Shown: piece after piece, positions 16,064-25,126 of the stretch
Layout of the letters: every line of letters starts with the position of its first letter
Numbering within the stretch: the stretch's first letter is position 1
Assembly (NCBI GenBank): GCA_026391005.1
Contig: JAPLEV010000035.1
Span: forward strand, 1 to 58,366
Source of the DNA: Flavobacteriia bacterium
GTDB taxonomy: Bacteria; Bacteroidota; Bacteroidia; Flavobacteriales_D; Crocinitomicaceae
DNA: 58,366 nucleotides
Direction: 5' to 3'
Made by a program: the position numbers and the translations under genes
Notes under the pieces: generated by a model
The model's database searches: none
What the model saw: only the letters and a program-made list of their open reading frames with translations
What the model was told of the DNA's origin: nothing

Positions 16064-18199
16064 TTAGTCAAGTAGCAACAATTTTGACTTTTGAACCTTC
16101 AAACGTATATTGCCTATTTCTAAGTGGACTTCATCGCCTTTGATTCGATCGACTATCCCAATTTGATTAGTTGAAACGATAGATACTTTAGAACCAACCT
16201 TAATTTTATCCAATTCTTTAAGTGCGAATTGTTGTTTGGCGCTCAGTGGCTTATCTTTATTTGTCGTTTGTACCTGTGCACTTTTCTTTAAGTTTTGTTT
16301 CGACTTTTCGATAATAATCATCCGCTTAATTTCCTCAATCAATTCGTCGTTGACGCCTTTTTTCTTTGACTTAAGGTTATATCGTTCGATAAACACCTGT
16401 ACCTTCTTGCCAAGGTTAATTTGCCTGCTTTGACCTTCAATTGAACTATTCGTGCTCTGTAAGCGCTGATTCAATTTTTCATTCATCGATTCATAATACG
16501 CAATTGTTTCTTTAGCTTTTTTCTCCGTTAGGAGATTAGTGCTAATGAGTCTTTCAATTTCGTTCTTATCTTTCTGCAAGCTACTTAGCAACTGATCGAA
16601 GCGTATTTTATTATCACCTAAGGAATCTTTGGCTTTTTTGATAAGCTTTTCACTTATTCCGACAATCTTTGCAATTTCAAAGGTAAAAGAACTGCCCGGT
16701 TGACCGATTGATAGTTGAAAAAGTGGTTTTAAGGACGATACATCAAACAACATACATCCATTCATCGTCTTTTCAAGCTGACCAGCTTTAATTTTTATAT
16801 TCGTATAATGCGTAGTAATTACACTAAAGCATTCCTTTTCGTAGAGCGATTCAAAGAATACCTCTGCAATGGCACCACCTAAATCAGGATCAGAACCCGT
16901 TCCAAATTCATCTAAAAGAAACAAGCTTTCTTTGCTGGCAATTTGTAAAAAATAGTTAATTCTTTTTAAGCGATAAGAATACGTACTTAATTCATTATCA
17001 ATAGATTGATTATCACCAATATCAGATAAGATTTCATTAAAAACGCTTGCCTTACTACTTGAATCAACAGGAATTAATAAGCCCGATTGCAGCATAACCT
17101 GCAGTAAACCAACAGTTTTAAGCGTAATGCTTTTTCCACCAGCATTTGGACCAGAAATAACTAAGATTCTTGCATTTTTATCCAATACAATGTCTTGAGG
17201 AAGTGTCTTTTTATTAAGGAGTTGGTTGTTTTGCCTAAGAATAGGGTGGAAGGCACTGTTCCATTTAAGCTGAGGAGTTTTCTCAATATTAGGTAGGCAG
17301 GCATTCATTTCAATGGCTAACTTGGCTTTTGCATTTGTAAAATCATAGGTGCATAGCGCTGTATGATAAGCAATTATTAGGGGTAAATGATAACTAATTT
17401 CCCTGGTAAGTTGCTGTAAAATTTTGCGAATTTCTTTAATCTCATCGTCAATCAGCCAATCAAGTTCTTGATTTAGCGCGACATTAGCGAGCGGCTCCAC
17501 ATAGCTTAAGCTTCCCGTTTTACTAGATCCTAAAAAACTTCCGGCTACTTTCCTTTTATAAGTAGATTGGACGGTGAGTACTCGGCGTTCATTGATAAAC
17601 GTTTCAAAGGTTTCTCCCAGGATGTTTTCTTTACGCCATTTTCTAAGTTCTCGCTCAAAATTTCGATTGATTTGCGCTTTTAGGGACTTCATTTTTTGCC
17701 GAATTAGGGCTAATTCATTTGACGCATCATCTTTGACAATTCCTCGGCGATCAAGTACCTTATTGATACTGTTAATAAGCTCTTTCGTTAATGTACAATC
17801 CCTAAAAATCTCTTTAATTAGCGGGTATTTATTGGGATTTAATTCAAAGAATTGGAGGATTTCATTAATCAATACCGATGTATTCACAATTCTAAAAAAA
17901 CTTTCAGCGGGTAATACCGCATCAGTGATTCCTAGCAATTGGATTTCCTGTGTTAGTTCTTCAAAGTCTAATGCTGGAAAAATTATATTTAAGCGCTTTA
18001 GAGAAACAATTTCCTGAACAGCTTTTAAGTTCTGTACAAGTTCGTTGATATTATTAGTTGGACGAAGTTCTAGAATACGTTGTTTGGCACTTGGTCCAAG
18101 CGCATGTTTTTCTAAGTACGATATGATCGTAGGAAATCCTAATTCCTTTAATGTTTGACTATCACAGATTAATGCTGGCACGTGCAAATTTAAGAACAA
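16064..18199 (-). CDS. MutS2-like ATPase without an Smr domain
   Basis: MutS-family ATPase lacking the mismatch-recognition domain, so MutS2-like. Features: the N-terminal helical region (LGFPTIISYLEKHALG), the clamp (ALIRQKMKSLKAQINRNFERELRK), Walker A ISGPNAGGKSITLKTVGLLQ, STYSYRLKRI as the signature region, and Walker B LFLLDEFGTGSDPDLGG with ITTHYTNIKIKA. After a coiled coil it ends in a KOW-like beta domain (IKVGSKVSIVSTNQIGIVDRI). The Smr nuclease domain that ends canonical MutS2 (about 780 residues) is missing; at 711 residues the protein stops just after the KOW-like part. Shorter forms are seen in flavobacteria, so this is probably normal rather than a truncation. In canonical MutS2 the Smr domain carries nuclease activity. 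Confidence 0.9.
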   Translation of the reverse strand: MFLNLHVPALICDSQTLKELGFPTIISYLEKHALGPSAKQRILELRPTNNINELVQNLKAVQEIVSLKRLNIIFPALDFEELTQEIQLLGITDAVLPAESFFRIVNTSVLINEILQFFELNPNKYPLIKEIFRDCTLTKELINSINKVLDRRGIVKDDASNELALIRQKMKSLKAQINRNFERELRKWRKENILGETFETFINERRVLTVQSTYKRKVAGSFLGSSKTGSLSYVEPLANVALNQELDWLIDDEIKEIRKILQQLTREISYHLPLIIAYHTALCTYDFTNAKAKLAIEMNACLPNIEKTPQLKWNSAFHPILRQNNQLLNKKTLPQDIVLDKNARILVISGPNAGGKSITLKTVGLLQVMLQSGLLIPVDSSSKASVFNEILSDIGDNQSIDNELSTYSYRLKRINYFLQIASKESLFLLDEFGTGSDPDLGGAIAEVFFESLYEKECFSVITTHYTNIKIKAGQLEKTMNGCMLFDVSSLKPLFQLSIGQPGSSFTFEIAKIVGISEKLIKKAKDSLGDNKIRFDQLLSSLQKDKNEIERLISTNLLTEKKAKETIAYYESMNEKLNQRLQSTNSSIEGQSRQINLGKKVQVFIERYNLKSKKKGVNDELIEEIKRMIIIEKSKQNLKKSAQVQTTNKDKPLSAKQQFALKELDKIKVGSKVSIVSTNQIGIVDRIKGDEVHLEIGNIRLKVQKSKLLLLD

Positions 18200-18308
18200 A
18201 TAATAGAATAGCTCACGAAAACCATTATTACCACTTTGTACTATAATTAATATTATGTTAAATAGAATATCTTACCAATAATAAGGCGCAGCTATCTTAC
18301 TATATTAA

Positions 18309-19481
18309 TTACAACTTTATAAAGCGTTGGTATTGATCTCCTATTTTAAGAAGATATCCTTGAGGTTCGAAATTTGAAAGATCAATTTCATCATTCGTAT
18401 TTGAAATAGTTCCTGATTTTAAAAGTTGTCCATATAAAGAATAGATTTCATAAAAAGATGATTCAGTCATTTTTAAATCGACATGTATAGATTCGCTACA
18501 AGGATTTGGAAATACTTGAAAATCTTCCACTACAAATTGCTCTTCAATAGTTGCTTGATTACAATTGATCAATCCGAAAATATCATACTTAGAAAGAAAA
18601 TTCCAAATCTCCACTGAAGCATTGATATCAAAGTTGGTCCCAGCTAAATTAATAATACTCCCTGGCCATGTGTGTTGCCCATTAGTGACTTTAAAATGAA
18701 CCACTTCGCTGCAATTATCGCCATTTTCGTAGGTATATTTCTCAACGGTACTTCCGTCTAATGCATTAGTATTAGGTACATTAACAACCGTTGGTACCGA
18801 CGAACAATTATTAAATGTAGCCCAATGATTTAAAACATTTGTAATAGATGCAGTCCACCCTGCTGAGCCATTATAAGGAACAGTTGGATCAGTTGTTCCG
18901 TGGATTTGAATAATTGGCATGGGATGCGTAGCATTACAATTCCCCAATGTGGAAGGCGTCATGGAACCCGTAACAGAACCAACTGCCGCTATTTTAGCAC
19001 TCAAATCACAGGCAAGTCGAAAACTCATAAATCCTCCATTTGACATTCCAACAGCATAAATCCTATTTTGGTCAATCGAATAAGCAGCTAATAAAGAATC
19101 TAATAATGCTTCTGTGAATCCTACGTCATCGACAGAACTGCCTCCCCACCCCACGTTAAAATGAGTAGTATTGTTAACATCAAGGGTTCCTTGCGGATGC
19201 ACCACAAGAAAATTAGCCGTATCAGCGATATTTCTAAAATTCCCATAAATCATTTGTTCATTTGAATTACTGGTATACCCATGAAAATTAAAAAGTAATG
19301 GAACAGCCGTATTTGCATTATAAATTGAAGGGACATACAATTTATACGAACGAAGAATTCCATCATGCATGATAGTTCCATTAATCGTTTGCTGAGAGAA
19401 ACAAGAAAAAGAAAGAAAGATTACTGCAAAAACAAGCCCTTTTTTGAGCTTAGCATTATTTTTTGAACTGATTATTTTCAT
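18309..19481 (-). CDS. PHB depolymerase-like esterase with T9SS sorting domain
   Basis: Secreted alpha/beta-hydrolase of the LpqC / polyhydroxybutyrate depolymerase / feruloyl esterase group. A signal peptide (KKGLVFAVIFLSFSCFSQ) is followed by the catalytic domain: FNFHGYTSNSNEQM (oxyanion region), the nucleophile elbow YAVGMSNGGFMSFRLACD, IHGTTDPTVPYNGSAGW (Asp) and NGQHTWPG (His). The last 80 residues (FQVFPNPCSESIHVDL to YLLKIGDQYQRFIKL) are a type A T9SS sorting domain, so it crosses the outer membrane by type IX secretion. The start is taken at the seventh codon (MKIISSKN), because the longer form overlaps the promoter of the divergent PaaY-like gene. The natural substrate is unknown. 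Confidence 0.88.
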   Translation of the reverse strand: MKIISSKNNAKLKKGLVFAVIFLSFSCFSQQTINGTIMHDGILRSYKLYVPSIYNANTAVPLLFNFHGYTSNSNEQMIYGNFRNIADTANFLVVHPQGTLDVNNTTHFNVGWGGSSVDDVGFTEALLDSLLAAYSIDQNRIYAVGMSNGGFMSFRLACDLSAKIAAVGSVTGSMTPSTLGNCNATHPMPIIQIHGTTDPTVPYNGSAGWTASITNVLNHWATFNNCSSVPTVVNVPNTNALDGSTVEKYTYENGDNCSEVVHFKVTNGQHTWPGSIINLAGTNFDINASVEIWNFLSKYDIFGLINCNQATIEEQFVVEDFQVFPNPCSESIHVDLKMTESSFYEIYSLYGQLLKSGTISNTNDEIDLSNFEPQGYLLKIGDQYQRFIKL

Positions 19482-19495
19482 GGTTTGTATCTTTG
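19462..19495 (+). promoter_or_regulatory. Promoter of the PaaY-like gene
   Basis: TTTG (19462-19465), a 22-nt spacer and TATCTTTG (19488-19495), giving a leader of about 40 nt before the ATG at 19541. It overlaps the 5' end of the divergent esterase frame. Confidence 0.6.
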
Positions 19496-19540
19496 CCATA
19501 AAATTAGCAATAAATTTATTTATACTTAAAAAAACAATCT

Positions 19541-20131
19541 ATGGCGATTTATTCATTTCAATCCTTTATTCCTGTGGTAGATCCCAGTAGTTTCGTGCAC
19601 CCTCAAGCCACCGTCATTGGAAATGTCATCATAGGGAAAAATGTATATATTGGACCAGGCGCAGTATTGCGTGGCGATTGGGGACTAATTTTGGTGGGAG
19701 ATGGCTGTAACATTCAAGAAAATTGCACGATACATATGTTTCCTGGGACAACCGTTTCATTAGATAAAGGAGCACATGTTGGTCACGGTGCAATTATCCA
19801 CGGTGCCACACTCGGCAAAAACTGTTTAATTGGTATGAATGCAGTATTAATGGACGATGCCATTATCGGCGAAGAATCAATAATTGGCGCTCTATCTTTT
19901 GTTCCTTCAAAAATGGAAATTCCAAGAAGAAGTCTAGTGGTAGGTAATCCTGCACGAATACTTAAAACCGTTAGTGATGAAATGATTGCATGGAAAACCG
20001 AAGGTACGGCACTTTACCAAGCACTTCCTAAAGAATGCCATGACTCCCTCCTACTTTGTGAACCGCTCACAGCACCAGAGGAAAACCGCCCAACACAAAA
20101 TTCTGACTATAAAACTTGGAATTCAAAATAA
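19541..20131 (+). CDS. PaaY-like hexapeptide-repeat protein (gamma carbonic anhydrase fold)
   Basis: Left-handed beta-helix protein of 196 residues with hexapeptide repeats (VIGNVIIGKNVYIGPGAVLRGD, VGHGAIIHGATLGKNCLIGMNAVLMDDAIIG in part). The metal-site histidines of the family are in CTIHMFPG and GAHVGHGAIIHG. The C-terminal part SLVVGNPARILKTVSDEMIAWKTEGT and Y-x-LPKEC matches PaaY, a thioesterase/carbonic-anhydrase-like protein of phenylacetate degradation. No other paa genes are nearby, so involvement in phenylacetate breakdown is only suggested; a general gamma-class carbonic anhydrase-like role is possible. Confidence 0.87.
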   Translation: MAIYSFQSFIPVVDPSSFVHPQATVIGNVIIGKNVYIGPGAVLRGDWGLILVGDGCNIQENCTIHMFPGTTVSLDKGAHVGHGAIIHGATLGKNCLIGMNAVLMDDAIIGEESIIGALSFVPSKMEIPRRSLVVGNPARILKTVSDEMIAWKTEGTALYQALPKECHDSLLLCEPLTAPEENRPTQNSDYKTWNSK

Positions 20132-20305
20132 GCATTCAAAAGTGATTTATTATCACTAGGAGTTCAACCTCCGAGCTTTTCTCGGTAGTTCAAAAGTGCT
20201 GTCAACCTAAATCAACTCAAAAAATAGTTTGACAATTCAGGTCAAAGACTTGGGAGATGGAAGTGGCATAGGAATTTATAAAATAATTCTTTATTTTTGG
20301 TAGGA

Positions 20306-20464
20306 ATGAAAAACGAAATTATTTTACACCAACCAAATCAACTTACGGAGCATATTGAAGTAAGGATTGATAATGAAAAAGTGGTGCCTTCGAGAACCTC
20401 AGGCCCCAAACAAATAATGGTGCCTTCGAGAGCCTCAGGCACCAAACAAATAATGGTGCCGTGA
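20306..20464 (+). pseudogene. RhuM-family N-terminal remnant running into palindromic repeats
   Basis: A 52-codon frame. The first 24 residues (MKNEIILHQPNQLTEHIEVR and on) match the start of RhuM-family proteins, where the next conserved block would be VWLNRxQ. Instead, from codon 26 the frame reads through two copies of the local palindromic repeat (VPSRTSGPKQIM, VPSRASGTKQIM) and stops at a TGA that overlaps the GTG start of the GIY-YIG gene. The remainder of the RhuM gene has therefore been replaced by the repeat/GIY-YIG unit. Not expected to be functional. Confidence 0.65.
20383..20460. repeat. Palindromic repeat cluster upstream of the GIY-YIG gene
   Basis: Two 25-bp copies (20383-20407 and 20419-20443), both of the type GGTGCCT-TC-GAG-A[AG]C-CTC-AGGCACC, can fold into a hairpin with a bulge. 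Each is followed by AAACAAATAAT. A third, cut copy (GGTGCC, 20455-20460) abuts the gene start. Confidence 0.85.
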
Positions 20465-20754
20465 GAGGATGGATGTATATATTAGAATGTTCGGATGGCA
20501 CCTTTTACACTGGGAGCACAAATAATTTAGATTTAAGACTTTTGCAACATCAAAATGGAGAAGGAGCAAATCACACTAAAAAAAGATTACCCGTTAATTT
20601 AGTTTACTATGAGGAATTTCAACGAATTGACGAGGCTTTTTATAGAGAAAAACAAGTGCAAGGTTGGAGTAGAAAAAAAAAAGAAGCATTAATTAATTCG
20701 CAAAGTGAAAAACTACCTGAATTAGCCATAGCTTATAGAGATTTAAAAAAATGA
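20461..20754 (+). CDS. GIY-YIG nuclease superfamily protein (UPF0213-like)
   Basis: 97-residue single-domain GIY-YIG protein. The motif pair is MYILECSDGTFYTGSTNN (GIY as MYI, YIG as YTG); the catalytic Arg is likely in LDLRLLQH, and the C-terminal Glu/Lys part reads YYEEFQRIDEAFYREKQVQGWSR. The GTG start gives MRGWMYILEC, which fits related proteins; the ATG at 20473 is the alternative. It is flanked on both sides by palindromic repeats and starts inside a copy cut at GGTGCC. Stand-alone proteins of this type resemble the UvrC/URI nuclease domain, but their role is unknown. The setting suggests a link between nuclease and repeats. Confidence 0.9.
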   Translation: MRGWMYILECSDGTFYTGSTNNLDLRLLQHQNGEGANHTKKRLPVNLVYYEEFQRIDEAFYREKQVQGWSRKKKEALINSQSEKLPELAIAYRDLKK

Positions 20755-20773
20755 AGATTGAAATGAATTATAA

Positions 20774-20876
20774 TGTACCTTCGAGAAATACTATTTTGGT
20801 GCCTTCGAGAACCTCAGGCAACAAACAAATAATGGTGGTTGAGGCTCTCGCGGTGGTTGAGGCTCTCGAAACCACC
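20774..20876. repeat. Palindromic repeat cluster downstream of the GIY-YIG gene
   Basis: A partial copy (20774-20790, GTACCTTCGAGAAATAC), a near-full copy (20798-20822) followed by AAACAAATAAT, a half copy in the other orientation (20834-20850, GGTGGTTGAGGCTCTCG) and a full copy (20852-20876) with stem GGTGGTT / AACCACC around GAG-GCT-CTC. The stem arms differ in sequence between subtypes but are compensated, so the fold is kept. Confidence 0.85.
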
Positions 20877-20943
20877 GTTATGAGTAAAGAGTTAATTGTA
20901 AACCTTGTTAATAAAAATAAGCGCTAAGTTCCCAAGGATGTAT

Positions 20944-20951
20944 TATCTTTG
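20944..20951 (+). promoter_or_regulatory. -7 box of pyrG promoter
   Basis: TATCTTTG, 27 nt before the chosen ATG of pyrG; identical to the boxes of ssrA, ispH and the PaaY-like gene. Confidence 0.55.
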
Positions 20952-20978
20952 ATCCCCGTAGTTACTATATTCATTATA

Positions 20979-22589
20979 ATGTCAAATTCAACCAAGTATA
21001 TTTTTGTAACCGGGGGTGTTACTTCTTCCTTAGGAAAAGGAATAATTTCAGCTTCATTGGCGAAATTACTTCAGTCCAGAGGGTATTCAGTCACCATTCA
21101 AAAACTAGATCCTTACATCAACATCGATCCAGGAACATTAAACCCTTACGAGCATGGCGAGTGCTTTGTGACCGATGATGGCGCTGAAACAGATTTAGAT
21201 TTAGGACATTATGAACGTTTTTTGAACGTTCGAACCTCACAAGCTAATAACATAACGACAGGAAGAATTTATCAATCTGTGATAGAAAAAGAACGGAGAG
21301 GTGAGTTTTTAGGAAAGACTGTTCAAGTTATTCCACACATCACTGATGAAATAAAGCAGCGTATTCAACTCCTTGCAAAAACTGGTGATTATGATATTAT
21401 CATTACCGAAATTGGAGGAACGGTTGGAGACATCGAGTCGCTTCCATATATTGAATCTGTGCGTCAATTACTTTGGGAGCGCGAAAACGACTGTATTGTT
21501 ATTCATCTAACGCTCGTTCCTTATTTGGCTGCTGCCGGCGAATTGAAAACAAAACCTACCCAGCACTCCGTTAAACAATTACTAGAGCTCGGTGTACAGC
21601 CCGATATTCTTTGTTGTCGCACAGAACATGAGTTAGACTTAAACTTACGAAGAAAGATAGCTAAGTTTTGTAATGTTTCAATGAATGCTGTTATTGAAGC
21701 AAGAGATGCAGCCTCAATTTATGATGTTCCAATCTTAATGCAAAAAGAAGAGTTGGATTCTGTGGTATTAGAAAAATTAGGATTACCCAAAAAGACGGCC
21801 CCAAATTTAGCTAATTGGAATGCCTTTTTAGTTAAGCTTAAAAACCCAAGTAAGACAGTAGAAATAGGATTAATAGGAAAGTACGTTGAACTTAAAGATG
21901 CTTACAAATCGATTTCTGAAGCACTTATTCACGGTGGTGTGGCCAATGATTCAAAGGTAAATGTACATTGGATTCAGTCTGAGAAAATAACAAAGACCAA
22001 TTCGCACAAACACTTGTCCGGCCTAGATGGTATTCTAGTAGCACCTGGCTTTGGCTCTCGTGGAATTTCGGGAAAAATTGAGGCGGTTCAGCACGCTCGA
22101 GAACAAAACATTCCTTTCTTAGGAATTTGTTTGGGTATGCAATGCGCTGTTATTGAATATGCACGAAATGTGATGGGCTTAGAAGATGCACACACGACGG
22201 AAATCTCTGAAGACACTCCTCACCCCGTAATTTCTATGATGCAAGAGCAAAAAGAAATTTCAAATATGGGCGGTACGATGCGCTTAGGAGCTTATCGTTG
22301 TCAGTTAAAATCAAAATCTAAAGTAGCAATGGCCTATAATCTGGATAAAATTTCAGAGAGACATAGACATCGTTACGAATTCAACTCAGCTTATCTAGAG
22401 GATTTTGAGAAAGCAGGTATGAAAGCCAGTGGCAAAAACCCTAAAACCAATTTGGTTGAAGTGGTTGAAATCCCCTCACATCCGTGGTTTGTAGGAGTGC
22501 AATTTCACCCAGAATATAAAAGTACTGTTGCCGCCCCTCACCCACTCTTTGTGGCCTTTATTAATGCAAGTTTGACACATAAAAAATAA
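20979..22589 (+). CDS. pyrG: CTP synthase
   Basis: Amidates UTP to CTP using ATP and glutamine. The start MSNSTKYIFVTGGVTSSLGKG is used; an ATG 10 codons earlier would place the start at the transcription start. N-terminal synthetase domain: GGVTSSLGKGIISASLAKLL, KLDPYINIDPGTLNPYEHGE, and the DDGAETDLDLGHYERF magnesium/UTP region. C-terminal glutaminase: nucleophile Cys in FLGICLGMQCAVIE, and HPE in WFVGVQFHPEYKS. 536 residues, normal. It leads a plus-strand operon with yidC 3 bp downstream. Confidence 0.97.
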   Translation: MSNSTKYIFVTGGVTSSLGKGIISASLAKLLQSRGYSVTIQKLDPYINIDPGTLNPYEHGECFVTDDGAETDLDLGHYERFLNVRTSQANNITTGRIYQSVIEKERRGEFLGKTVQVIPHITDEIKQRIQLLAKTGDYDIIITEIGGTVGDIESLPYIESVRQLLWERENDCIVIHLTLVPYLAAAGELKTKPTQHSVKQLLELGVQPDILCCRTEHELDLNLRRKIAKFCNVSMNAVIEARDAASIYDVPILMQKEELDSVVLEKLGLPKKTAPNLANWNAFLVKLKNPSKTVEIGLIGKYVELKDAYKSISEALIHGGVANDSKVNVHWIQSEKITKTNSHKHLSGLDGILVAPGFGSRGISGKIEAVQHAREQNIPFLGICLGMQCAVIEYARNVMGLEDAHTTEISEDTPHPVISMMQEQKEISNMGGTMRLGAYRCQLKSKSKVAMAYNLDKISERHRHRYEFNSAYLEDFEKAGMKASGKNPKTNLVEVVEIPSHPWFVGVQFHPEYKSTVAAPHPLFVAFINASLTHKK

Positions 22590-22592
22590 ATA

Positions 22593-24449
22593 ATGGATAG
22601 AAATACAATAACAGGATTATTTTTAATTGGTTTAGTACTAACTGTTTTTTCGATATACAATCAACCTTCCCAGGAAGAGATTGATGCTGAACAAAAGAAA
22701 ACGGAAGAAGTAGTAAATAAAAAAGAAACGCCAGATAAAAAGCAAAATAGTAATCAGAAAGCGCAAAATCCTTTACAAAAAAATCAAAAGACAAATAGCC
22801 CAAATAAATACCTGAACACCATTTTTAAAGAAAAGGTATATACGATTGAAAATGATCAATTACGTATAGAACTTTCTAACCGTGGCGGTCAAATTAATTC
22901 GGTTTATTTAAAGAAATATCGTTCGTATAAGAATTATGTAGATAAAAAGGATGCTGCACTTTGTTTATTTAATGCAGGAGATGCTATTAATCAATTAATT
23001 TTTGATGTCGGAGATAAGACAATTTATACATCGGGATACCAATGTGAGGTTTTAAAAAGCGATGCTAAGTCGCTTACCTTTGAATTGAAAATAGATTCTA
23101 GTAAAGCCATTCAATTTGTTTACGATTTAAGTAAGGATGGATTTGATTTAAATCATAAAATTGATTTAGTCGGTTTTTCGGATGTCGCATCAAAAAATAT
23201 CAAATTAAATTGGAAAACTGCTTTCAGAAAATCAGAACGTTTAGCCTCTGAACAACAGAGGGTTACAACAATTTGCTACGAATATAAAAAGGAGGGTTAC
23301 GATTATCTAAGTGAAACATCAAGTGATTTTGTTTCTCCCGAGGATGATATTAATTGGCTTGCTTACAAACAAAGCTATTTCTCATCTATTTTGCGCCCCG
23401 AAAAAGGATTTTCTAAAAACAATGCTGGTATAAATGTAAAAACTTATACTTCTACCGATTCAAAACTTTTTTCTCATTTAAAAGATTTTTCATCGGTTCT
23501 TACTTTAGTATTTAACCAGCAAAAACAGGCCAAGTTTAGCTGGTATTTTGGTCCAAATGATTATGAAATACTATCAGCAACAAACTCAGCATATCCTGAT
23601 ATTCTAAATTTTGGTTGGGGATTATTTCGTTGGATAAACCTTTATGCTGTGCAACCAATATTTAACCTTATTATAACAGCAGGTTCAGCAATTGGATGGG
23701 CAATACTAATCCTAACCATCATTCTTAAGTTGATTCTAATGCCGATACAATGGAAAATGTTTGTGTCTTCGGTCAAAATGAAGATACTTAAACCTGAAAT
23801 TGATACCTTAAATGCTAAATTTCCGAATAAGGAAGACGCAATGAAGAAACAAACAGAGATGATGACACTGTATAAGGAATCTGGCGCTAGTCCGCTTGCT
23901 GGATGTTTGCCTATGCTAATTCAGATGCCCATTCTTTTAGCGGTCTTTCGTTTTTTTCCTGCAGCATTTGAATTAAGACAACAGCCATTCCTATGGGCTG
24001 AGGACTTATCATCTTATGACTCAATTTGGGATTTCGGGGTAAATATTTGGTTTTACGGTGATCATATTAGTTTATTTACCTTGTTAATGGCAGCTACTAC
24101 TCTATTATTTACTTATATGAATAGTGGGAATGTACAACAGCCGACAACGCCAGGAATGCCGAATATGAAAGTGATTATGTATATTTTTCCTTTCATGATG
24201 ATTTTCTTTTTTAATAATTATTCATCGGGTCTAAGTTATTATTATTTCATCTCAACATTAGTATCCATTTTAATTATGATAATTATCAAGCGATTCTTTG
24301 TTAATGAGGACAAGCTAAAAGAGAAAATGGCTCTTCGTAAAGCAAAAGCTGCTGCCAACCCTAAAGAAAAGAAAAAATCTAGGTTTCAACTGAAATTAGA
24401 AGAAATGCAAAAACAGCAGCAAGAAATGCTCAAAAATAAAAAACGTTAA
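22593..24449 (+). CDS. yidC: Membrane protein insertase YidC
   Basis: Inserts and folds inner-membrane proteins, alone or with Sec. The N-terminal helix (TITGLFLIGLVLTVFSIYN) is followed by a Lys/Gln/Asn-rich linker and the large periplasmic beta domain (residues about 75-345). The conserved insertase core then follows: GWAILILTIILKLILMPIQW, FPNKEDAMKKQTEMMTLYKE (cytoplasmic helices), GCLPMLIQMPILLAVFRFFP, and two further helices, ending in a basic tail (KLEEMQKQQQEMLKNKKR) that can contact ribosomes. 618 residues, normal for Bacteroidota. Between pyrG and the transaldolase gene. Confidence 0.96.
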   Translation: MDRNTITGLFLIGLVLTVFSIYNQPSQEEIDAEQKKTEEVVNKKETPDKKQNSNQKAQNPLQKNQKTNSPNKYLNTIFKEKVYTIENDQLRIELSNRGGQINSVYLKKYRSYKNYVDKKDAALCLFNAGDAINQLIFDVGDKTIYTSGYQCEVLKSDAKSLTFELKIDSSKAIQFVYDLSKDGFDLNHKIDLVGFSDVASKNIKLNWKTAFRKSERLASEQQRVTTICYEYKKEGYDYLSETSSDFVSPEDDINWLAYKQSYFSSILRPEKGFSKNNAGINVKTYTSTDSKLFSHLKDFSSVLTLVFNQQKQAKFSWYFGPNDYEILSATNSAYPDILNFGWGLFRWINLYAVQPIFNLIITAGSAIGWAILILTIILKLILMPIQWKMFVSSVKMKILKPEIDTLNAKFPNKEDAMKKQTEMMTLYKESGASPLAGCLPMLIQMPILLAVFRFFPAAFELRQQPFLWAEDLSSYDSIWDFGVNIWFYGDHISLFTLLMAATTLLFTYMNSGNVQQPTTPGMPNMKVIMYIFPFMMIFFFNNYSSGLSYYYFISTLVSILIMIIIKRFFVNEDKLKEKMALRKAKAAANPKEKKKSRFQLKLEEMQKQQQEMLKNKKR

Positions 24450-24464
24450 ATAACCAAAGCAAGT

Positions 24465-25121
24465 ATGAGATTTTTTATAGACACCGCGAATTTAAATGAT
24501 ATCAAGGAAGCCAATGATTTAGGCGTCTTAGATGGCGTAACAACCAATCCATCTCTGATGGCTAAGGAGGGAATCACCGGAAAGAAAAAGATTCTTCAGC
24601 ATTATGTAGATATATGTAATATCGTTGATGGACCTGTTTCAGCAGAGGTAATTAGTACTGATTTTAAGGGCATGATAGCGGAGGGCGAAATCCTTGCCGC
24701 CCTTCATCCAAATATCGTTGTAAAAGTTCCAATGATTCCAGAAGGAATAAAGGCAATTAAATATTTTTATGAGAAAGATATCCGAACAAATTGTACTTTA
24801 ATTTTTTCAGCTGGTCAAGCCCTTTTGGCAGCAAAAGCTGGCGCTACCTATGTTTCTCCTTTTATTGGTCGACTTGATGATGTTTCAACAAACGGATTGG
24901 AATTAATCGCTCAAATACGTTTGATTTACGATAACTATGCCTACGATACGCAAATTCTTGCAGCATCTATTAGGCATCCAATGCATATAATTAATTGTGC
25001 CGAAATTGGAGCAGATGTAATGACTGGTCCACTTAGCGCTATAAAAGCATTAGCAAATCACCCATTAACTGATCTAGGATTACAACAGTTTTTAGCTGAT
25101 TATGCAAAAGGTAATAAATAG
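24465..25121 (+). CDS. Transaldolase / fructose-6-phosphate aldolase family protein
   Basis: Class I aldolase of the small (TalC/Fsa) type, 218 residues. The N-terminus [17 protein letters not shown] and [13 protein letters not shown] are family signatures. The Schiff-base Lys is in [44 protein letters not shown] and [11 protein letters not shown] follow. Transaldolase (pentose phosphate pathway) is more likely than fructose-6-phosphate aldolase in this phylum, but sequence alone does not decide it. 15 bp after yidC on the same strand. Confidence 0.92.
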   Translation: MRFFIDTANLNDIKEANDLGVLDGVTTNPSLMAKEGITGKKKILQHYVDICNIVDGPVSAEVISTDFKGMIAEGEILAALHPNIVVKVPMIPEGIKAIKYFYEKDIRTNCTLIFSAGQALLAAKAGATYVSPFIGRLDDVSTNGLELIAQIRLIYDNYAYDTQILAASIRHPMHIINCAEIGADVMTGPLSAIKALANHPLTDLGLQQFLADYAKGNK

Positions 25122-25126
25122 GATCC

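Noticed and set aside
20150..20195. Hairpins AGTGAT-TTATT-ATCACT and CCGAG-CTTTT-CTCGG after the PaaY-like gene
   Set aside because: Neither is followed by a T-tract, so they are not called as terminators.
20383..20876. Palindromic repeats as a CRISPR array
   Set aside because: Too few copies, in both orientations, with identical short tails rather than unique spacers, and no cas genes.
20880..20927. Short frame starting MSKELI, like the ORF6N start
   Set aside because: Only 15 codons. The shared 16-17 bases with the ORF6N gene may be chance; no further similarity.
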